Under the pieces are notes generated by a model, which had not been told where the DNA came from, searched no databases, and saw only the letters and a program-made list of their open reading frames with translations. Positions 1-8,243 of a DNA stretch of 64,000 nucleotides are shown piece after piece; position 1 is the first letter of the stretch; each line of letters begins with the position of its first letter. Where the stretch lies: assembly GCF_000585995.1 (NCBI RefSeq), contig NZ_CP007410.1, positions 2,259,430-2,323,429 of the forward strand. The letters run 5' to 3'. The stretch comes from Pseudomonas brassicacearum. GTDB taxonomy: Bacteria; Pseudomonadota; Gammaproteobacteria; Pseudomonadales; Pseudomonadaceae. Position numbers and translations under genes: made by a program.

Positions 1-499
1 CCCCAAAGTACTCGTCCAGCAACGGTTGCTCGAACAGCTGTGGGTCGGGTGCGAAGAGGGCGCGGATCGCCAGGTCGACGCTTGCATCGCGCCGCAGGTC
101 TACCACGTCGTTGCTGCTGTGCAGACTGATGTCGATCTCCGGGTGCAACCGATGAAAGTCCCCGAGCCGCGGTATCAGCCACAGGCTGGCGAACGCCGGC
201 GTGGTGCTCACGACCAAGGACTGCGCAGTGCACGGAGGCGACAGTGTCTGCAGGCCGTGCTGGATATCCAGCAGGGCACGGTGCAGTTGTGGGTGAAGGC
301 GCTCGCCGTCGGCGCTCAGGCGCACGTTTTGGCTGGAGCGCTCGAACAGTCGCACGCCAAGGAAGGCTTCAAGGCTTCTGACCTGGTGGGAGATCGCCGC
401 CGGGCTGACATTCAGTTCCAGGGCCGCTGCCTTGAAGCTGCCTAGCCGTGCGGCAGACTCGAAGCCACGCAAGGCGGTGAGGGGCAGTTTGGCGAACAT
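1..499 (-). CDS. LysR-family transcriptional regulator (3' part beyond the window)
   Basis: N-terminal 166 codons of a LysR-type regulator, cut by the left window edge. It begins MFAKLPLTALRGFESAARLG and has the usual winged helix-turn-helix over residues 5-62, with the SPAAISHQVRSLE recognition segment and FERSSQNVRLSADG wing. The start of the effector domain follows from about residue 90 (LVVSTTPAFASLWLIPRLGDF), of the GcvA/AmpR-like type. The gene is divergent from the PACE efflux gene 107 bp away, and palindromic GCTCAA elements lie between them, so it probably controls that gene and itself. The effector is unknown. Confidence 0.9.
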   Translation of the reverse strand, partial: MFAKLPLTALRGFESAARLGSFKAAALELNVSPAAISHQVRSLEAFLGVRLFERSSQNVRLSADGERLHPQLHRALLDIQHGLQTLSPPCTAQSLVVSTTPAFASLWLIPRLGDFHRLHPEIDISLHSSNDVVDLRRDASVDLAIRALFAPDPQLFEQPLLDEYFG

Positions 500-519
500 G
501 GGCGGGTAGGTTACTCAGG

Positions 520-562
520 TTGAGCGTGGCTCAATTTAGCTCAATTGTGCGCGGGGGCTCAA
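520..562. promoter_or_regulatory. Palindromic LysR-type operator cluster in a divergent promoter
   Basis: A perfect inverted repeat TTGAGC-GTG-GCTCAA at 520-534 contains the LysR signature T-N11-A (T521, A533). Two further GCTCAA half-sites follow at 539-544 and 557-562. The cluster lies between the divergent LysR gene (start 499) and PACE gene (start 606). The repeats are seen directly; binding by the adjacent LysR protein is inferred. Confidence 0.55.
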
Positions 563-605
563 CTTGCCAGGCTGTGGTCTTCCAAGCCGACTCAGGAGTC
601 CATCG

Positions 606-1055
606 ATGCAAGGCACGCCGCGCAAAATCCTCCAGGCCGTACTCTACGAAGCCGGCGGCGTTCTGTTTGTGGCGCCGGCGCTGGCGCTGACCTACGGCCA
701 GGGCATGGGCTATTCAACCCTGTTGTCGCTGGTGATTTCTGCCGTCGCGCTGGCTTGGAACATGCTTTTTAACGGCTTGTTCGAGTGGTGGGAGCGCCGC
801 CAGCCTAACCGTCATCGCAACTGGCAACGACGGCTGCTCCATTCCTTGGGATTTGAAGGCGGCTTGACGTTGATTCTTACCCCCGTGATTGGGGCGTGGC
901 TAAGCATTAGCCTGTGGCTGGCACTGATGACGAACCTGGGGTTGTTCGTGTTTTTCTTCTTTTACTCGCTGGTTTTTCAATGGGTGTTTGATCGTGTGTT
1001 TGATGTTCCACTTTCGGCGCAGCCCGTTCAGGGCTCCGTCTCCAATGCCCCGTAA
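606..1055 (+). CDS. PACE-family proton-coupled multidrug efflux protein
   Basis: A 149-residue inner-membrane protein with four predicted membrane segments arranged as two tandem BTP (bacterial transmembrane pair) domains. The four PACE signature motifs are visible: LQAVLYE (1A), WNMLFNGLFEWWE (1B), RRLLHSLGFE (2A) and FFFYSLVFQWVFD (2B). Family members such as AceI export chlorhexidine and other cationic biocides or short diamines; the substrate here is unknown. ATG 606 was chosen because it starts directly at motif 1A (MQGTPRKILQ); an upstream ATG at 564 would add an unrelated leader. The divergent LysR gene is the likely regulator. Confidence 0.85.
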   Translation: MQGTPRKILQAVLYEAGGVLFVAPALALTYGQGMGYSTLLSLVISAVALAWNMLFNGLFEWWERRQPNRHRNWQRRLLHSLGFEGGLTLILTPVIGAWLSISLWLALMTNLGLFVFFFFYSLVFQWVFDRVFDVPLSAQPVQGSVSNAP

Positions 1056-1072
1056 CTGAATCGCCAACGCAA

Positions 1073-1094
1073 GCCCTACGGAGAACCGTAGGGC
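1073..1094. terminator. Bidirectional hairpin between convergent genes
   Basis: Perfect 9-bp stem GCCCTACGG / CCGTAGGGC with an AGAA loop. It lies between the 3' ends of the PACE gene and the convergent DUF3606 gene. There is no strong T run on either side, so termination is inferred from position and stem. Confidence 0.6.
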
Positions 1095-1101
1095 GAGTGC
1101 A

Positions 1102-1278
1102 TCATTTTTTCAGTTGTTTGCGAACATCCGCGACCATCGGCCCAACAGCTTTCACCGCGGCCTTGAGTGCTTCTTCAGTCACCCCGAATTCTTTTGCCCA
1201 GTACTTCAGCTCCCAAGCTTCGGTGGTGCTGATGCGGTTCCTGTCCTGCGGCCCGCGGTTGCTCAGGTCATCTGCCAT
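1102..1278 (-). CDS. Small DUF3606-family protein
   Basis: A 58-residue protein (MADDLSNRGPQDRNRISTTE...). It has the DUF3606 pattern: a short GPQDRxRI lead, then a helix with WELKYWAKEFGVTEEALKAAV, ending in a basic tail DVRKQLKK. Small proteins of this family are common and of unknown function in pseudomonads; the core resembles a short helix-turn-helix-like fold. It is a single-gene unit convergent with the PACE gene. The family call is from memory of the pattern. Confidence 0.75.
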   Translation of the reverse strand: MADDLSNRGPQDRNRISTTEAWELKYWAKEFGVTEEALKAAVKAVGPMVADVRKQLKK

Positions 1279-1470
1279 TATCGAGTTCCCTGTGTAAGGC
1301 CTGGTATCGCCAGGTGACGGGTTCCATCCTCATGGGGCTGCGGTGCTGTTCACTTGAGGCGTGCCTGGATCGTTGTGCTCGCCGTTCATCCACTGCTCAG
1401 CACTAGTAATGCGCCGTTGCCTCTTATGTTTAAGCGCGGGTGTCCCGCGCACTTAGAAAGGAGAGCCAAC

Positions 1471-1671
1471 ATGGACATTGACGAAAATGCTCCCGGAAAC
1501 AAATCCCAGCAGGATGTAACGCGCGGCACGGATAACGAAACAGGCCATGATCCAACAAAGGATGGCCCTGAAGTTCCACTGCCCCCGGACGATGAGGCCC
1601 CTGTCGAGGAGGATATGTCTGATGTGGATGCCGCCGATTCGGTGACGAAAGAGTATCCCGATCCTCGATAA
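1471..1671 (+). CDS. Small acidic hypothetical protein
   Basis: A 66-residue, very hydrophilic and acidic protein (MDIDENAPGNKSQQDVTRG...), rich in D, E and P, with no hydrophobic core and probably disordered. ATG 1471 is preceded by a good ribosome site (AAAGGAG at 1457-1463). It has its own terminator at 1742. No function can be assigned. A similar hydrophilic small protein is at 44578. Confidence 0.65.
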   Translation: MDIDENAPGNKSQQDVTRGTDNETGHDPTKDGPEVPLPPDDEAPVEEDMSDVDAADSVTKEYPDPR

Positions 1672-1741
1672 TCATTTCCCTGCGTGAGGGATGTGATGGG
1701 CGTGACGGGTAAGCGAGCTCAGGCTGCGCACTGAATGGAAG

Positions 1742-1764
1742 CGGGCGACTTATGTCGCCCGTTT
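1742..1764 (+). terminator. Rho-independent terminator
   Basis: Stem CGGGCGAC / GTCGCCCG with a TTAT loop, followed by TTTC. It lies 70 bp after the small acidic gene. Confidence 0.7.
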
Positions 1765-1825
1765 CACTGGGCTTGGGGTAGAGTGCGAATCGCTCTTCCT
1801 CTTTCCCGCATCTATGAGTGACTGC

Positions 1826-2095
1826 ATGAAATTGTTCTTTGGCGTGTCAGCCGTTGCCCTGTTGGCGGGGTGTTCGACGCTCTCCGAAACCTTCGATGAT
1901 CGCCCCCGCTGTGGACCCCATCCGTATTGCGGAGCTTCCACCGATATTGAGGTGATCAAGGCCGCAACGGATGAAAACGCCGGAATATTTCGCGCCCTAG
2001 TACCGCTGGCGGTGATTGACTTGCCGTTCAGCTTGGTCGCTGACACGCTATTCCTACCGTATACCGCGTTTGCTAAAGAGCCTGATCGGAACTAG
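1826..2095 (+). CDS. YceK/YidQ-like (DUF1375) lipoprotein
   Basis: An 89-residue small lipoprotein. The N-terminus MKLFFGVSAVALLAGC is a signal peptide ending in a lipobox (LAGC). The mature part has the YceK-like features: CGPHPYCGASTDIEVI and, near the end, VIDLPFSLVADTLFLPYT. It is probably anchored in the envelope; function unknown. ATG 1814 lies in frame 12 bases upstream (MSDC...). 1826 is preferred because it gives a cleaner signal peptide, but neither start has an obvious ribosome site. Confidence 0.75.
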   Translation: MKLFFGVSAVALLAGCSTLSETFDDRPRCGPHPYCGASTDIEVIKAATDENAGIFRALVPLAVIDLPFSLVADTLFLPYTAFAKEPDRN

Positions 2096-2171
2096 TTGAA
2101 CCGGCCGGAAACGTTGGGCTTCGGTGGTCTAGGGGCTGGGCTGTCTCAAATTTCAACGACTCAGAAACAAC

Positions 2172-2206
2172 GAGCCCGCACACTCATCTTAATGAGGTGC
2201 GGGCTC
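2172..2206. terminator. Strong bidirectional terminator hairpin
   Basis: A 10-bp stem GAGCCCGCAC / GTGCGGGCTC extended by an inner CTCAT/ATGAG stem. It lies between the convergent YceK-like and DUF2628 genes. On the minus strand it is followed by a T-rich stretch (GTTGTTTCT). Confidence 0.75.
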
Positions 2207-2226
2207 TTGGTTACCCTAGCCGGCAA

Positions 2227-2655
2227 TCAGAAGCGCATGCCTTGGAAAGGGTTCCAGCTTTGCTCGCCTTTTACCTCTTTCAGGTAGTACGAGTAGTTGG
2301 CCATAAGCGCATAAGTCATGGAGAACGCAACGCTCAGGCCTGTGCTCAACGGCCTTGGAAAGTCCATGCCCACGATCGCGAAAATCACACTGAGCACGAT
2401 ATTGATCGCCACCATGATGCCGATCAGGGCCAGGTTTTTCTTCCACAGACCCAGGACGAACAAGTAAATAGGGCCGAAAAAAAACGCAATCACGTTGGCG
2501 TTAATGAGCAGCTTTTTCTTGAAGCCAGGCAGCGCCTTGAGGGCCGGCTTGAATCGTGGGTCGCTTGGCGCACCGTAAGTGTCGAAGAAGTTAAAGCGTT
2601 CCTGCCACTTGGCGCTGTATTTGCCGGTGGTCTGGGTTTGTTCAGTGGTGCTCAT
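2227..2655 (-). CDS. DUF2628 membrane protein
   Basis: A 142-residue protein with a soluble N-terminal third (...WQERFNFFDTYGAPSDPRFKPAL...) followed by about three hydrophobic segments from residue 50 on. One of these includes NVIAFFFGPIYLFVLGLWKKNLALIG, the typical DUF2628 core in which FFFGPIYLFxLGLWKK is diagnostic. Family members are small inner-membrane proteins of unknown role. The gene is monocistronic and converges on a shared terminator. Confidence 0.8.
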   Translation of the reverse strand: MSTTEQTQTTGKYSAKWQERFNFFDTYGAPSDPRFKPALKALPGFKKKLLINANVIAFFFGPIYLFVLGLWKKNLALIGIMVAINIVLSVIFAIVGMDFPRPLSTGLSVAFSMTYALMANYSYYLKEVKGEQSWNPFQGMRF

Positions 2656-2919
2656 TTTTAAGGCTCCTGGTGTTCCATGAGGTGATTTTTTCTTCCGAGA
2701 TGTCCTGCGCTTCGGTCTTTCTCAATCTTGGCGCGCGGATTCTATTGGTTTCTCGATCGGTTGAACCAAGTAAATTGTCCGAAGCGTTTGGTCTGCCCGC
2801 TTTATAAGTGTTTGCGCGAAGAAATACCGCACTGGCTGCTTAAGTGTCCCCCTGATCTGTGACGTGCATCACTGTATGAAGGATCTGGAACCTGCGTCCA
2901 AGATGGGGTTACTGAGTCC

Positions 2920-3348
2920 CTATCGCTCTAAGGCTGCCAGGTAATCAATAGCCTTCCGATACTTTTCAAGTCGATCCAGGTCTTTCTGGCTTGGGTTTTC
3001 TATGCGTGACAAGTCGCTGTTTTCCGCGAGATCGGCCAGCTTTACTCGACGCGCCAGAGGATTGCGGGCAGCACGTTCGATGAAGGCTTGGTAAGTTTCG
3101 CCTTCATGCTTGGTGAGAGATTCGATGGCGACGAGGATCGCTTCGCTAAAGCCCTCTTCGCGCAGGTCAGCGACGGTCACACAGGTGTCTTCGATCACGT
3201 CATGCAAGACCGCGACGATTCGCTCTTCGCGATGGGCCAAGCGCAGCATGACGTTCAAGGGATGCAGAATGTAAGGCGCGCCACCTTTATCCGTTTGCCC
3301 CTCGTGAGCCAGAGCGGCAATCGATATAGCCCTTTCAAGCGTGCTCAT
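2920..3348 (-). CDS. Small RSH-type HD-domain hydrolase (MESH1/SAH-like)
   Basis: A 142-residue single-domain protein resembling the (p)ppGpp hydrolase domain of RelA/SpoT proteins. Metal-ligand and catalytic motifs are present: H15 in AHEGQTDKGG, H29 in YILHPLNVM, the HD pair H49-D50 and E53-D54 in VLHDVIEDT, and a downstream VKLADLAENSDLSRI segment that supplies the last Asp. No synthetase, TGS or ACT domain follows, so it is a stand-alone small alarmone hydrolase or a related nucleotide phosphohydrolase. ATG 3348 starts right at the domain; upstream in-frame codons do not match the family. Confidence 0.85.
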   Translation of the reverse strand: MSTLERAISIAALAHEGQTDKGGAPYILHPLNVMLRLAHREERIVAVLHDVIEDTCVTVADLREEGFSEAILVAIESLTKHEGETYQAFIERAARNPLARRVKLADLAENSDLSRIENPSQKDLDRLEKYRKAIDYLAALER

Positions 3349-3549
3349 GACGCAGCACTCGTTTCTGTTTTCATCCGCATTCCAATCCTTATGCCCGGAC
3401 TTATTGTCCGGTGGCATCTTAGCGGATGTCCTGGTCACTGGCTTGTGCGACAGAAAGGGGCTGCCGGCTCAGTATCGAGCTGCCGGCAAGTGTTTCTCCA
3501 CGATGCATCCGCGGCGACGATCGCGTGGGCGACACATCGGATTTTCAGG

Positions 3550-4851
3550 TCAACCCTTCAGGCGCAATGCAAAGGGGATTGCGTATCGATCCTCGGTATA
3601 TCGGCCGACTATGACAATGGCATTGTCGGGTTGTACTGCCAGCCGAGAGTCAAGAAGCTCGTCCTTCATTCGAAGTTTTATCCAGCCATTGTGGCTGCCG
3701 AAACTGTCATCCGAAGCGCCATTGGGCAAGCAGCGTCCAACTATCAAGTATTCCCGGTCCAATCCGCAGCTACCGCAGGCAACGATACGTCCGTCCGGTT
3801 GAATGACCCCGAAATGCCAGCTGGATTTTTCCGGTATGGTTTTCAGGATCGGCTCGCCGTGGTTGAAGTTCAGATCGTATTTGCCATTCTTCTCGATACC
3901 GACCAGCATTGCGTGATATTGAAATCTGGTCATGGCAGAGTTACCGGAACCGATACCTAGAAGCCTCAAGCTATCCCGTTCTGCGATAGCATTTATGTTG
4001 CCCTTCACTGGGTATTCTTTATCGAACACAAATCCGTTCGAACCAAAACTCAAATCGAGCAGCCCGTTCGGCTGCACGCGCACCCAAGCCATGTGATTCC
4101 TCCCATTGATCTGTATATAGCCTGCCAGATAAATATGGCTGTCCGTTACCAGCAAGCCTCTTGCGTTCAGATGAATATTCTGCGGGCGGCGGGGATGCTC
4201 GATTATACTCACGCCTTTATTGCCAAAGGTCTGCACTAAGTCGCCGCTATCGTTCAGGCATATAAGCAGCGTTACGCCTTTACCTTTTTTTAGAGCAAAT
4301 CCGGCAACGTAGGTAAGGCCATGGTGCAAATACAACGAAAGCAGGCCAGTATCGAGATACACTGACGTGCTTTGGTCGTCGACTGAATCAGTCCGGACCA
4401 TCGTCATGTCTTCGAATTCTTCATGAGTGGGTACCACATGACCATTGACGCCATATGAAAGATCCAACTTGCCATCTGGCATGTAACGGGCGAGTGCGAC
4501 ACCGAAGCGGGAGGAAGACGTTAATCCTGTGACTCCCACCACCAAGATCTTTCCCTCTGGCAATTCAGAAACCTGTTCTGCAAGGCTGTACGCGCCGGGA
4601 ATGAATGAATCGATGACAGGCTCACCGCTATTAAAGTTCTGATCAGGAGTGCCGTCAGAGTTGAACGCTGAAATAAGGTATTGGCTATTGATGGCGAGAG
4701 TCGTGCCGCCCACGATATAAAGTGTGCCGCTGGAGCCGATTGCGACATCGTTGGCAGACCTTCCTTGAAGCAATAGTATTTCACCGTTATTGAAACTCGG
4801 GTCAAACTCGCCCGCTAATGATGCTGGTACGTTCGAAGTGTTGTTGTTCAT
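3550..4851 (-). CDS. Delta-60 repeat (beta-propeller-like) protein
   Basis: A 433-residue protein built from repeats of about 50-60 residues beginning with an LDxSFGxxG-type motif: FDPSFNNGE, PDQNFNSGE, LDLSYGVNG, LVQTFGNKG, LDLSFGSNG, YDLNFNHGE and SDDSFGSHNG. These repeats are the delta-60 type and probably fold as a seven-bladed propeller. There is no signal peptide, enzyme motif or membrane segment, so no function can be assigned. The start at 4851 is supported by GGAGG eight bases upstream. The gene is visibly more A+T-rich than its neighbours, which may indicate transfer. Confidence 0.75.
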   Translation of the reverse strand: MNNNTSNVPASLAGEFDPSFNNGEILLLQGRSANDVAIGSSGTLYIVGGTTLAINSQYLISAFNSDGTPDQNFNSGEPVIDSFIPGAYSLAEQVSELPEGKILVVGVTGLTSSSRFGVALARYMPDGKLDLSYGVNGHVVPTHEEFEDMTMVRTDSVDDQSTSVYLDTGLLSLYLHHGLTYVAGFALKKGKGVTLLICLNDSGDLVQTFGNKGVSIIEHPRRPQNIHLNARGLLVTDSHIYLAGYIQINGRNHMAWVRVQPNGLLDLSFGSNGFVFDKEYPVKGNINAIAERDSLRLLGIGSGNSAMTRFQYHAMLVGIEKNGKYDLNFNHGEPILKTIPEKSSWHFGVIQPDGRIVACGSCGLDREYLIVGRCLPNGASDDSFGSHNGWIKLRMKDELLDSRLAVQPDNAIVIVGRYTEDRYAIPFALRLKG

Positions 4852-5090
4852 GTCTACATCCTCCATATGGGATATAGAGTCATTTAACTGCCAAGGAGGA
4901 GGCATGACTACTGTCAGGACTGACAGGTCGACCCCGTGACTGGCGGCTCGTCTTCCCGACAGCCAGGTCGTCGGCTGGGCCAGTGCGGTAGTGGCATTGC
5001 ATCAGTTGAGTCAGTGAGTGACCGTCACAGTGAGGATCTGAATCGGGATAAGAGTTGATACCCCCGGCAGCGCTAAATAAACTGCGGGCT

Positions 5091-5240
5091 TCAATCAAGG
5101 AGTTGTCGAATGTCTTTAGTAAGGATCGCTAGCCTGTCCCTCTTGCCGAGCGCTTCCGGATTTATCGGTAGCGTGCCAATCAGGCCGTTGAAACCCGTAA
5201 AAGCTACGCGGCGCAGTAGTTCGGCTACCTGATCGTTCAT
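5091..5240 (-). CDS. Possible small hypothetical protein
   Basis: A 49-residue reading frame (MNDQVAELLRRVAFTGFNGL...) with amphipathic helical character and no stop in coding-like sequence. ATG 5240 has a weak AGGA ten bases upstream. It lies between the delta-60 gene and azlC. No family is recognised, and it could be a chance frame. The remaining stretch 4852-5090 shows no other gene. Confidence 0.4.
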   Translation of the reverse strand: MNDQVAELLRRVAFTGFNGLIGTLPINPEALGKRDRLAILTKDIRQLLD

Positions 5241-5329
5241 GACTAAAAGTCCTGCCGAAAGTGTCGAGCCCCCATGCCAGGCCGCATACTGTCTTTTTTT
5301 TACAGCGGCCACTCAGAAGAGGCGATGTT

Positions 5330-6040
5330 TTGTCGAACGTTGAAACGCATCTGCACGACCTAACGCGGCACCATATTTATGACGGTTTCAGACAGTTGGT
5401 CCCCATCTCTCTGTTCGTCATCGTGTTCGGCGTCGCCTTCGGCCTGGCTGCTGCACAAACAGGTTTGAGTGATACCTCCGCCGTCCTCATGAGTACGCTG
5501 GTCTTTGCCGGTGCTTCTCAATTTGCCGCGCTGGATCTGTGGGGACAGCAAGTCCCCATTGTTCCGCTGATGATCACGGTCTTCGCCATCAACGCCCGAC
5601 ACCTGTTGATGGGCGCAACGCTTTACCCGTGGCTGCGGGAGTTATCCGTTGCCAAACGCTACGGAGTGATGCTGGTGGTCTCCGATGCCAACTGGGCGAT
5701 GGCGATGCAGGCGTTCAGTCAAGGCAAGCCGGGGCTCGGGATTTTATTCGGGGGCGGCCTTGCACTCTGGATCACCTGGATCCTGGGCAGTTGGCTGGGT
5801 CTTCATTTTGGCAGTGCCATTGAGAACCCGGTCAGTTTCGGGCTCGACATGGTGATGGGGTGTTTCTTGTTGGCGATGGTCGTTGGCGGGAAGAAAAACC
5901 CGCGCATGTTCATTATCTGGACGGTGGCTGCCTGCTCCTCGCTGTTGGCTTACTGGTACTTGCCGGCTAACAGTCATGTGGTGGTTGGCGCTTTGGCGGG
6001 AGGGATTCTGGGCGCGTGGTGGATGGAGAAAGAACAATGA
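5330..6040 (+). CDS. azlC: AzlC-family branched-chain amino acid exporter, large subunit
   Basis: A 236-residue inner-membrane protein with several hydrophobic helices. Characteristic AzlC segments are visible: FRQLVPISLFVIVFGVAFGL, STLVFAGASQFAALDLW, VFAINARHLLMGATL and LVVSDANWAMA. AzlC forms the two-component LIV-E exporter with AzlD. The TTG at 5330 is chosen as start: an AAGAGG ribosome site lies seven bases upstream and the protein then begins (M)SNVETHLHDL. The gene overlaps azlD by four bases (ATGA), so the two are translationally coupled. Confidence 0.9.
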   Translation: MSNVETHLHDLTRHHIYDGFRQLVPISLFVIVFGVAFGLAAAQTGLSDTSAVLMSTLVFAGASQFAALDLWGQQVPIVPLMITVFAINARHLLMGATLYPWLRELSVAKRYGVMLVVSDANWAMAMQAFSQGKPGLGILFGGGLALWITWILGSWLGLHFGSAIENPVSFGLDMVMGCFLLAMVVGGKKNPRMFIIWTVAACSSLLAYWYLPANSHVVVGALAGGILGAWWMEKEQ

Positions 6041-6345
6041 ACATCGAAACGGCGGGTTATGGCACGTTGATCGTCATATTGATCATGGCCGCAGTGACGT
6101 TAGCGACTCGGTGGGGCGGTGTTTTCGTGATGTCGTTCGTGCCGATCAACTATCGGGTGCAGCAATTCATCACGGCCATGTCCGGCTCGGTGTTAGTGGC
6201 GGTTCTGGCACCGCTGGCGGTGAAGGGTGATAACGGCGCGCGGATGGCTCTGCTGGCCACGGCAATCGTCATGTTGATAGTGAAAAAGCCCTTGCCTGCG
6301 ATTGCGGCCGGCATACTTGCAGCCGCTTTAACCCGGCAACTGTGA
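6037..6345 (+). CDS. azlD: AzlD-family branched-chain amino acid exporter, small subunit
   Basis: A 102-residue hydrophobic protein with about four membrane segments, starting MNIETAGYGTLIVILIMAAV and containing LATRWGGVFV early in the chain, as in the AzlD family. It pairs with AzlC to export branched-chain amino acids or analogues. Its ATG overlaps the azlC stop (ATGA). A 9-bp terminator stem follows at 6364. Confidence 0.9.
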   Translation: MNIETAGYGTLIVILIMAAVTLATRWGGVFVMSFVPINYRVQQFITAMSGSVLVAVLAPLAVKGDNGARMALLATAIVMLIVKKPLPAIAAGILAAALTRQL

Positions 6346-6363
6346 AACGCAGATGATCTCGAG

Positions 6364-6385
6364 TCGCCCGCTCATCAGCGGGCGA
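6364..6385. terminator. Bidirectional terminator hairpin after azlD
   Basis: Perfect stem TCGCCCGCT / AGCGGGCGA with a CATC loop. It lies between azlD and the convergent small gene that ends at 6408. Confidence 0.65.
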
Positions 6386-6407
6386 TGAGTTCCAATCAAT
6401 GCCCAGG

Positions 6408-6614
6408 TCAATAATTCAGTGCAGCGGCCTCTCCGAATGAGTGCTCCTGTACACCCGCCAGAAAGTGCAGCGGCATCTCCTGTTTCGCCTCGATGGGCGA
6501 AATGTCAAAGCTCCCCACGACCTGACCATGAAGCGCACTCAGCCGTATCGACTCTTCTTCCTTTGCCTTTGCCATTCTCGCGTGGTTCGCTGCGATTTCG
6601 TTGAGAGTTGACAC
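6408..6614 (-). CDS. Small hypothetical protein
   Basis: A 68-residue protein starting (M)STLNEIAANHARMAKAKEEE. It has a charged helical N-terminal half and a C-terminal half with SFDISPIEAKQEMPLHFLAGV. The GTG at 6614 is preferred because GGAG lies at suitable distance upstream (CGGAGATGTACC before GTG). No family or function is recognised. The 289 bp upstream, up to the MFS gene end at 6904, shows no other gene. Confidence 0.6.
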   Translation of the reverse strand: MSTLNEIAANHARMAKAKEEESIRLSALHGQVVGSFDISPIEAKQEMPLHFLAGVQEHSFGEAAALNY

Positions 6615-6903
6615 GGTACATCTCCGTTTGCTGACCAAGCATTGATTAATTTGCCGCCGCGTCAGAATTACGTCGTTCTTGGCTGCTAAGACAGGCCAGT
6701 GCAAACCCTAAGCCAGACATGACCGCCTATTGAGCCCAACACTTAACAGGCGACGAATGGCGGGCTTGCTGCCCATAACCGCCCAGGCAGACGCTCAGCA
6801 ACATCGGCAACACGACAACCATGCCTCAACAATAAGTCACTGATAATACAAACCAACACATCCGGATTCGTTGGTTTATGGCGGGATGTGATGGGGACGC
6901 TGA

Positions 6904-8115
6904 TCAGTCAGCATCTACGCCATAGGCCTCTGGCACGGGTGTCGTGTTTCTGTATGCCGCCATCACCCCGACGCCAATCAGGCCAGTGGCGAGCGCGAGT
7001 AGCAGGATCACCTGCTGTGTTCCAACAGGCGCCGCCAGCACCGCGACCAGCAGGCCCGCGAGCGGTTGCGAAAGGTTATTGAGTAGCGTGATCACGCCCA
7101 CGGTCTTGCCAAAATCCTGGGGTGGAATGACTTGCTGGCGGAGGGTGCGGAAGTAGACGTTGAACATCTTGTCGAACCCGACGATCAGTAGAAAACCAAC
7201 GACATATCCCCCGATGTTCGAGCTTAACGCGGTGATCAAGGCGCCAGCGGTAATCAGCGTGTAGGACACGATTCCCAGGACTTTCAAGGGCATGCTCACC
7301 CGCGCCAGGAAAAACAGGATGATGATGGTGGTGAGCGCCCCGGCTGCCTGCAACCCGGCGTAATAGTCCTTACTGGCGCTGTATTGGCCAATCACCATGG
7401 CGGCCGAGGTGGCGAGGGTGACGCCAATAATCAAGTTGACGCCCACCGCCAGGCCGATGATTTTTTTCAGCTCTGTAAGGCGCAGGATATGGCCGAAGGC
7501 AATGCGCAGCGGGTTCAGCCAGACATCGTGATGTTGCTCGAAGGTTTCCAGCGTGACCGAGCTGGTGCGTTGCCAATATCTCATGGCCAGGTCCGCCAGC
7601 AGGAACAGCCCGGCAATCGCCAACACGACCCAGTGCCACGCCCACACCTCGAGCATCAGCGCGGCGATCAGCGGACCCAGTACCAACCCGGTCTGGTCGG
7701 CAATTTGCGAGTAGGACAGGGTCTCGGTGTAGGTGTAGTGCTTGAAGATGTAGGGCATCACCACTTCGCGGGCCATGATGCCTTGGGTGGTGAGTACGCC
7801 GCACAGGGCCGAGACGATGACGATCCAATAGAGACCGCCAAAGACTCCGTAGAGCAGGACCGCCACGCCACAGGCCACGGCGCGATAGACCTGGCTGATG
7901 TGCAGGAGACGAATGGGCGCAAACTTGTCGCACAACGCTCCGCAGATCGGAAACGATAGATAACGTGGCAAGGATTCGACGAAGAAGGCCAGGCCCGCCC
8001 AGGACACGCTGTTGGTGCTCTGGAAAACAATCAGCGGGACGATGAACAGCAAAATCTGGTCGGCCAGCCGGGAGAGGAACATCGAGGTGAAAAAAGCCAG
8101 GTAATCCTTGCGCAT
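6904..8115 (-). CDS. MFS transporter (DHA3/EntS-like)
   Basis: A 403-residue inner-membrane protein with about twelve hydrophobic segments. The layout is that of the MFS drug:H+ antiporter-3 type: MFLSRLADQILLFIVPLIVF at the start and a loop GALCDKFAPIRLL after helix 2 (variant of the MFS motif A). Substrate cannot be predicted. It is monocistronic, with 128 bp to the divergent cigR-like gene. Confidence 0.8.
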   Translation of the reverse strand: MRKDYLAFFTSMFLSRLADQILLFIVPLIVFQSTNSVSWAGLAFFVESLPRYLSFPICGALCDKFAPIRLLHISQVYRAVACGVAVLLYGVFGGLYWIVIVSALCGVLTTQGIMAREVVMPYIFKHYTYTETLSYSQIADQTGLVLGPLIAALMLEVWAWHWVVLAIAGLFLLADLAMRYWQRTSSVTLETFEQHHDVWLNPLRIAFGHILRLTELKKIIGLAVGVNLIIGVTLATSAAMVIGQYSASKDYYAGLQAAGALTTIIILFFLARVSMPLKVLGIVSYTLITAGALITALSSNIGGYVVGFLLIVGFDKMFNVYFRTLRQQVIPPQDFGKTVGVITLLNNLSQPLAGLLVAVLAAPVGTQQVILLLALATGLIGVGVMAAYRNTTPVPEAYGVDAD

Positions 8116-8243
8116 GAAGCTCCTTGATTGCGGTGCTCAGGTGTTATCGGGTGCCGGCAAGCGACGCCAGCGTGATATGGAACTAATATCACCGTTAGTC
8201 TCTATATCTTTACAGGGGACATCCCTTTTTTGAGAGAACTGCC

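Noticed and set aside
4904..4939. Eleven-codon plus-strand micro-frame behind a strong AAGGAGGAGG sequence
   Set aside because: Good ribosome-site match but very short, with no recognisable leader-peptide context or attenuator; probably chance.
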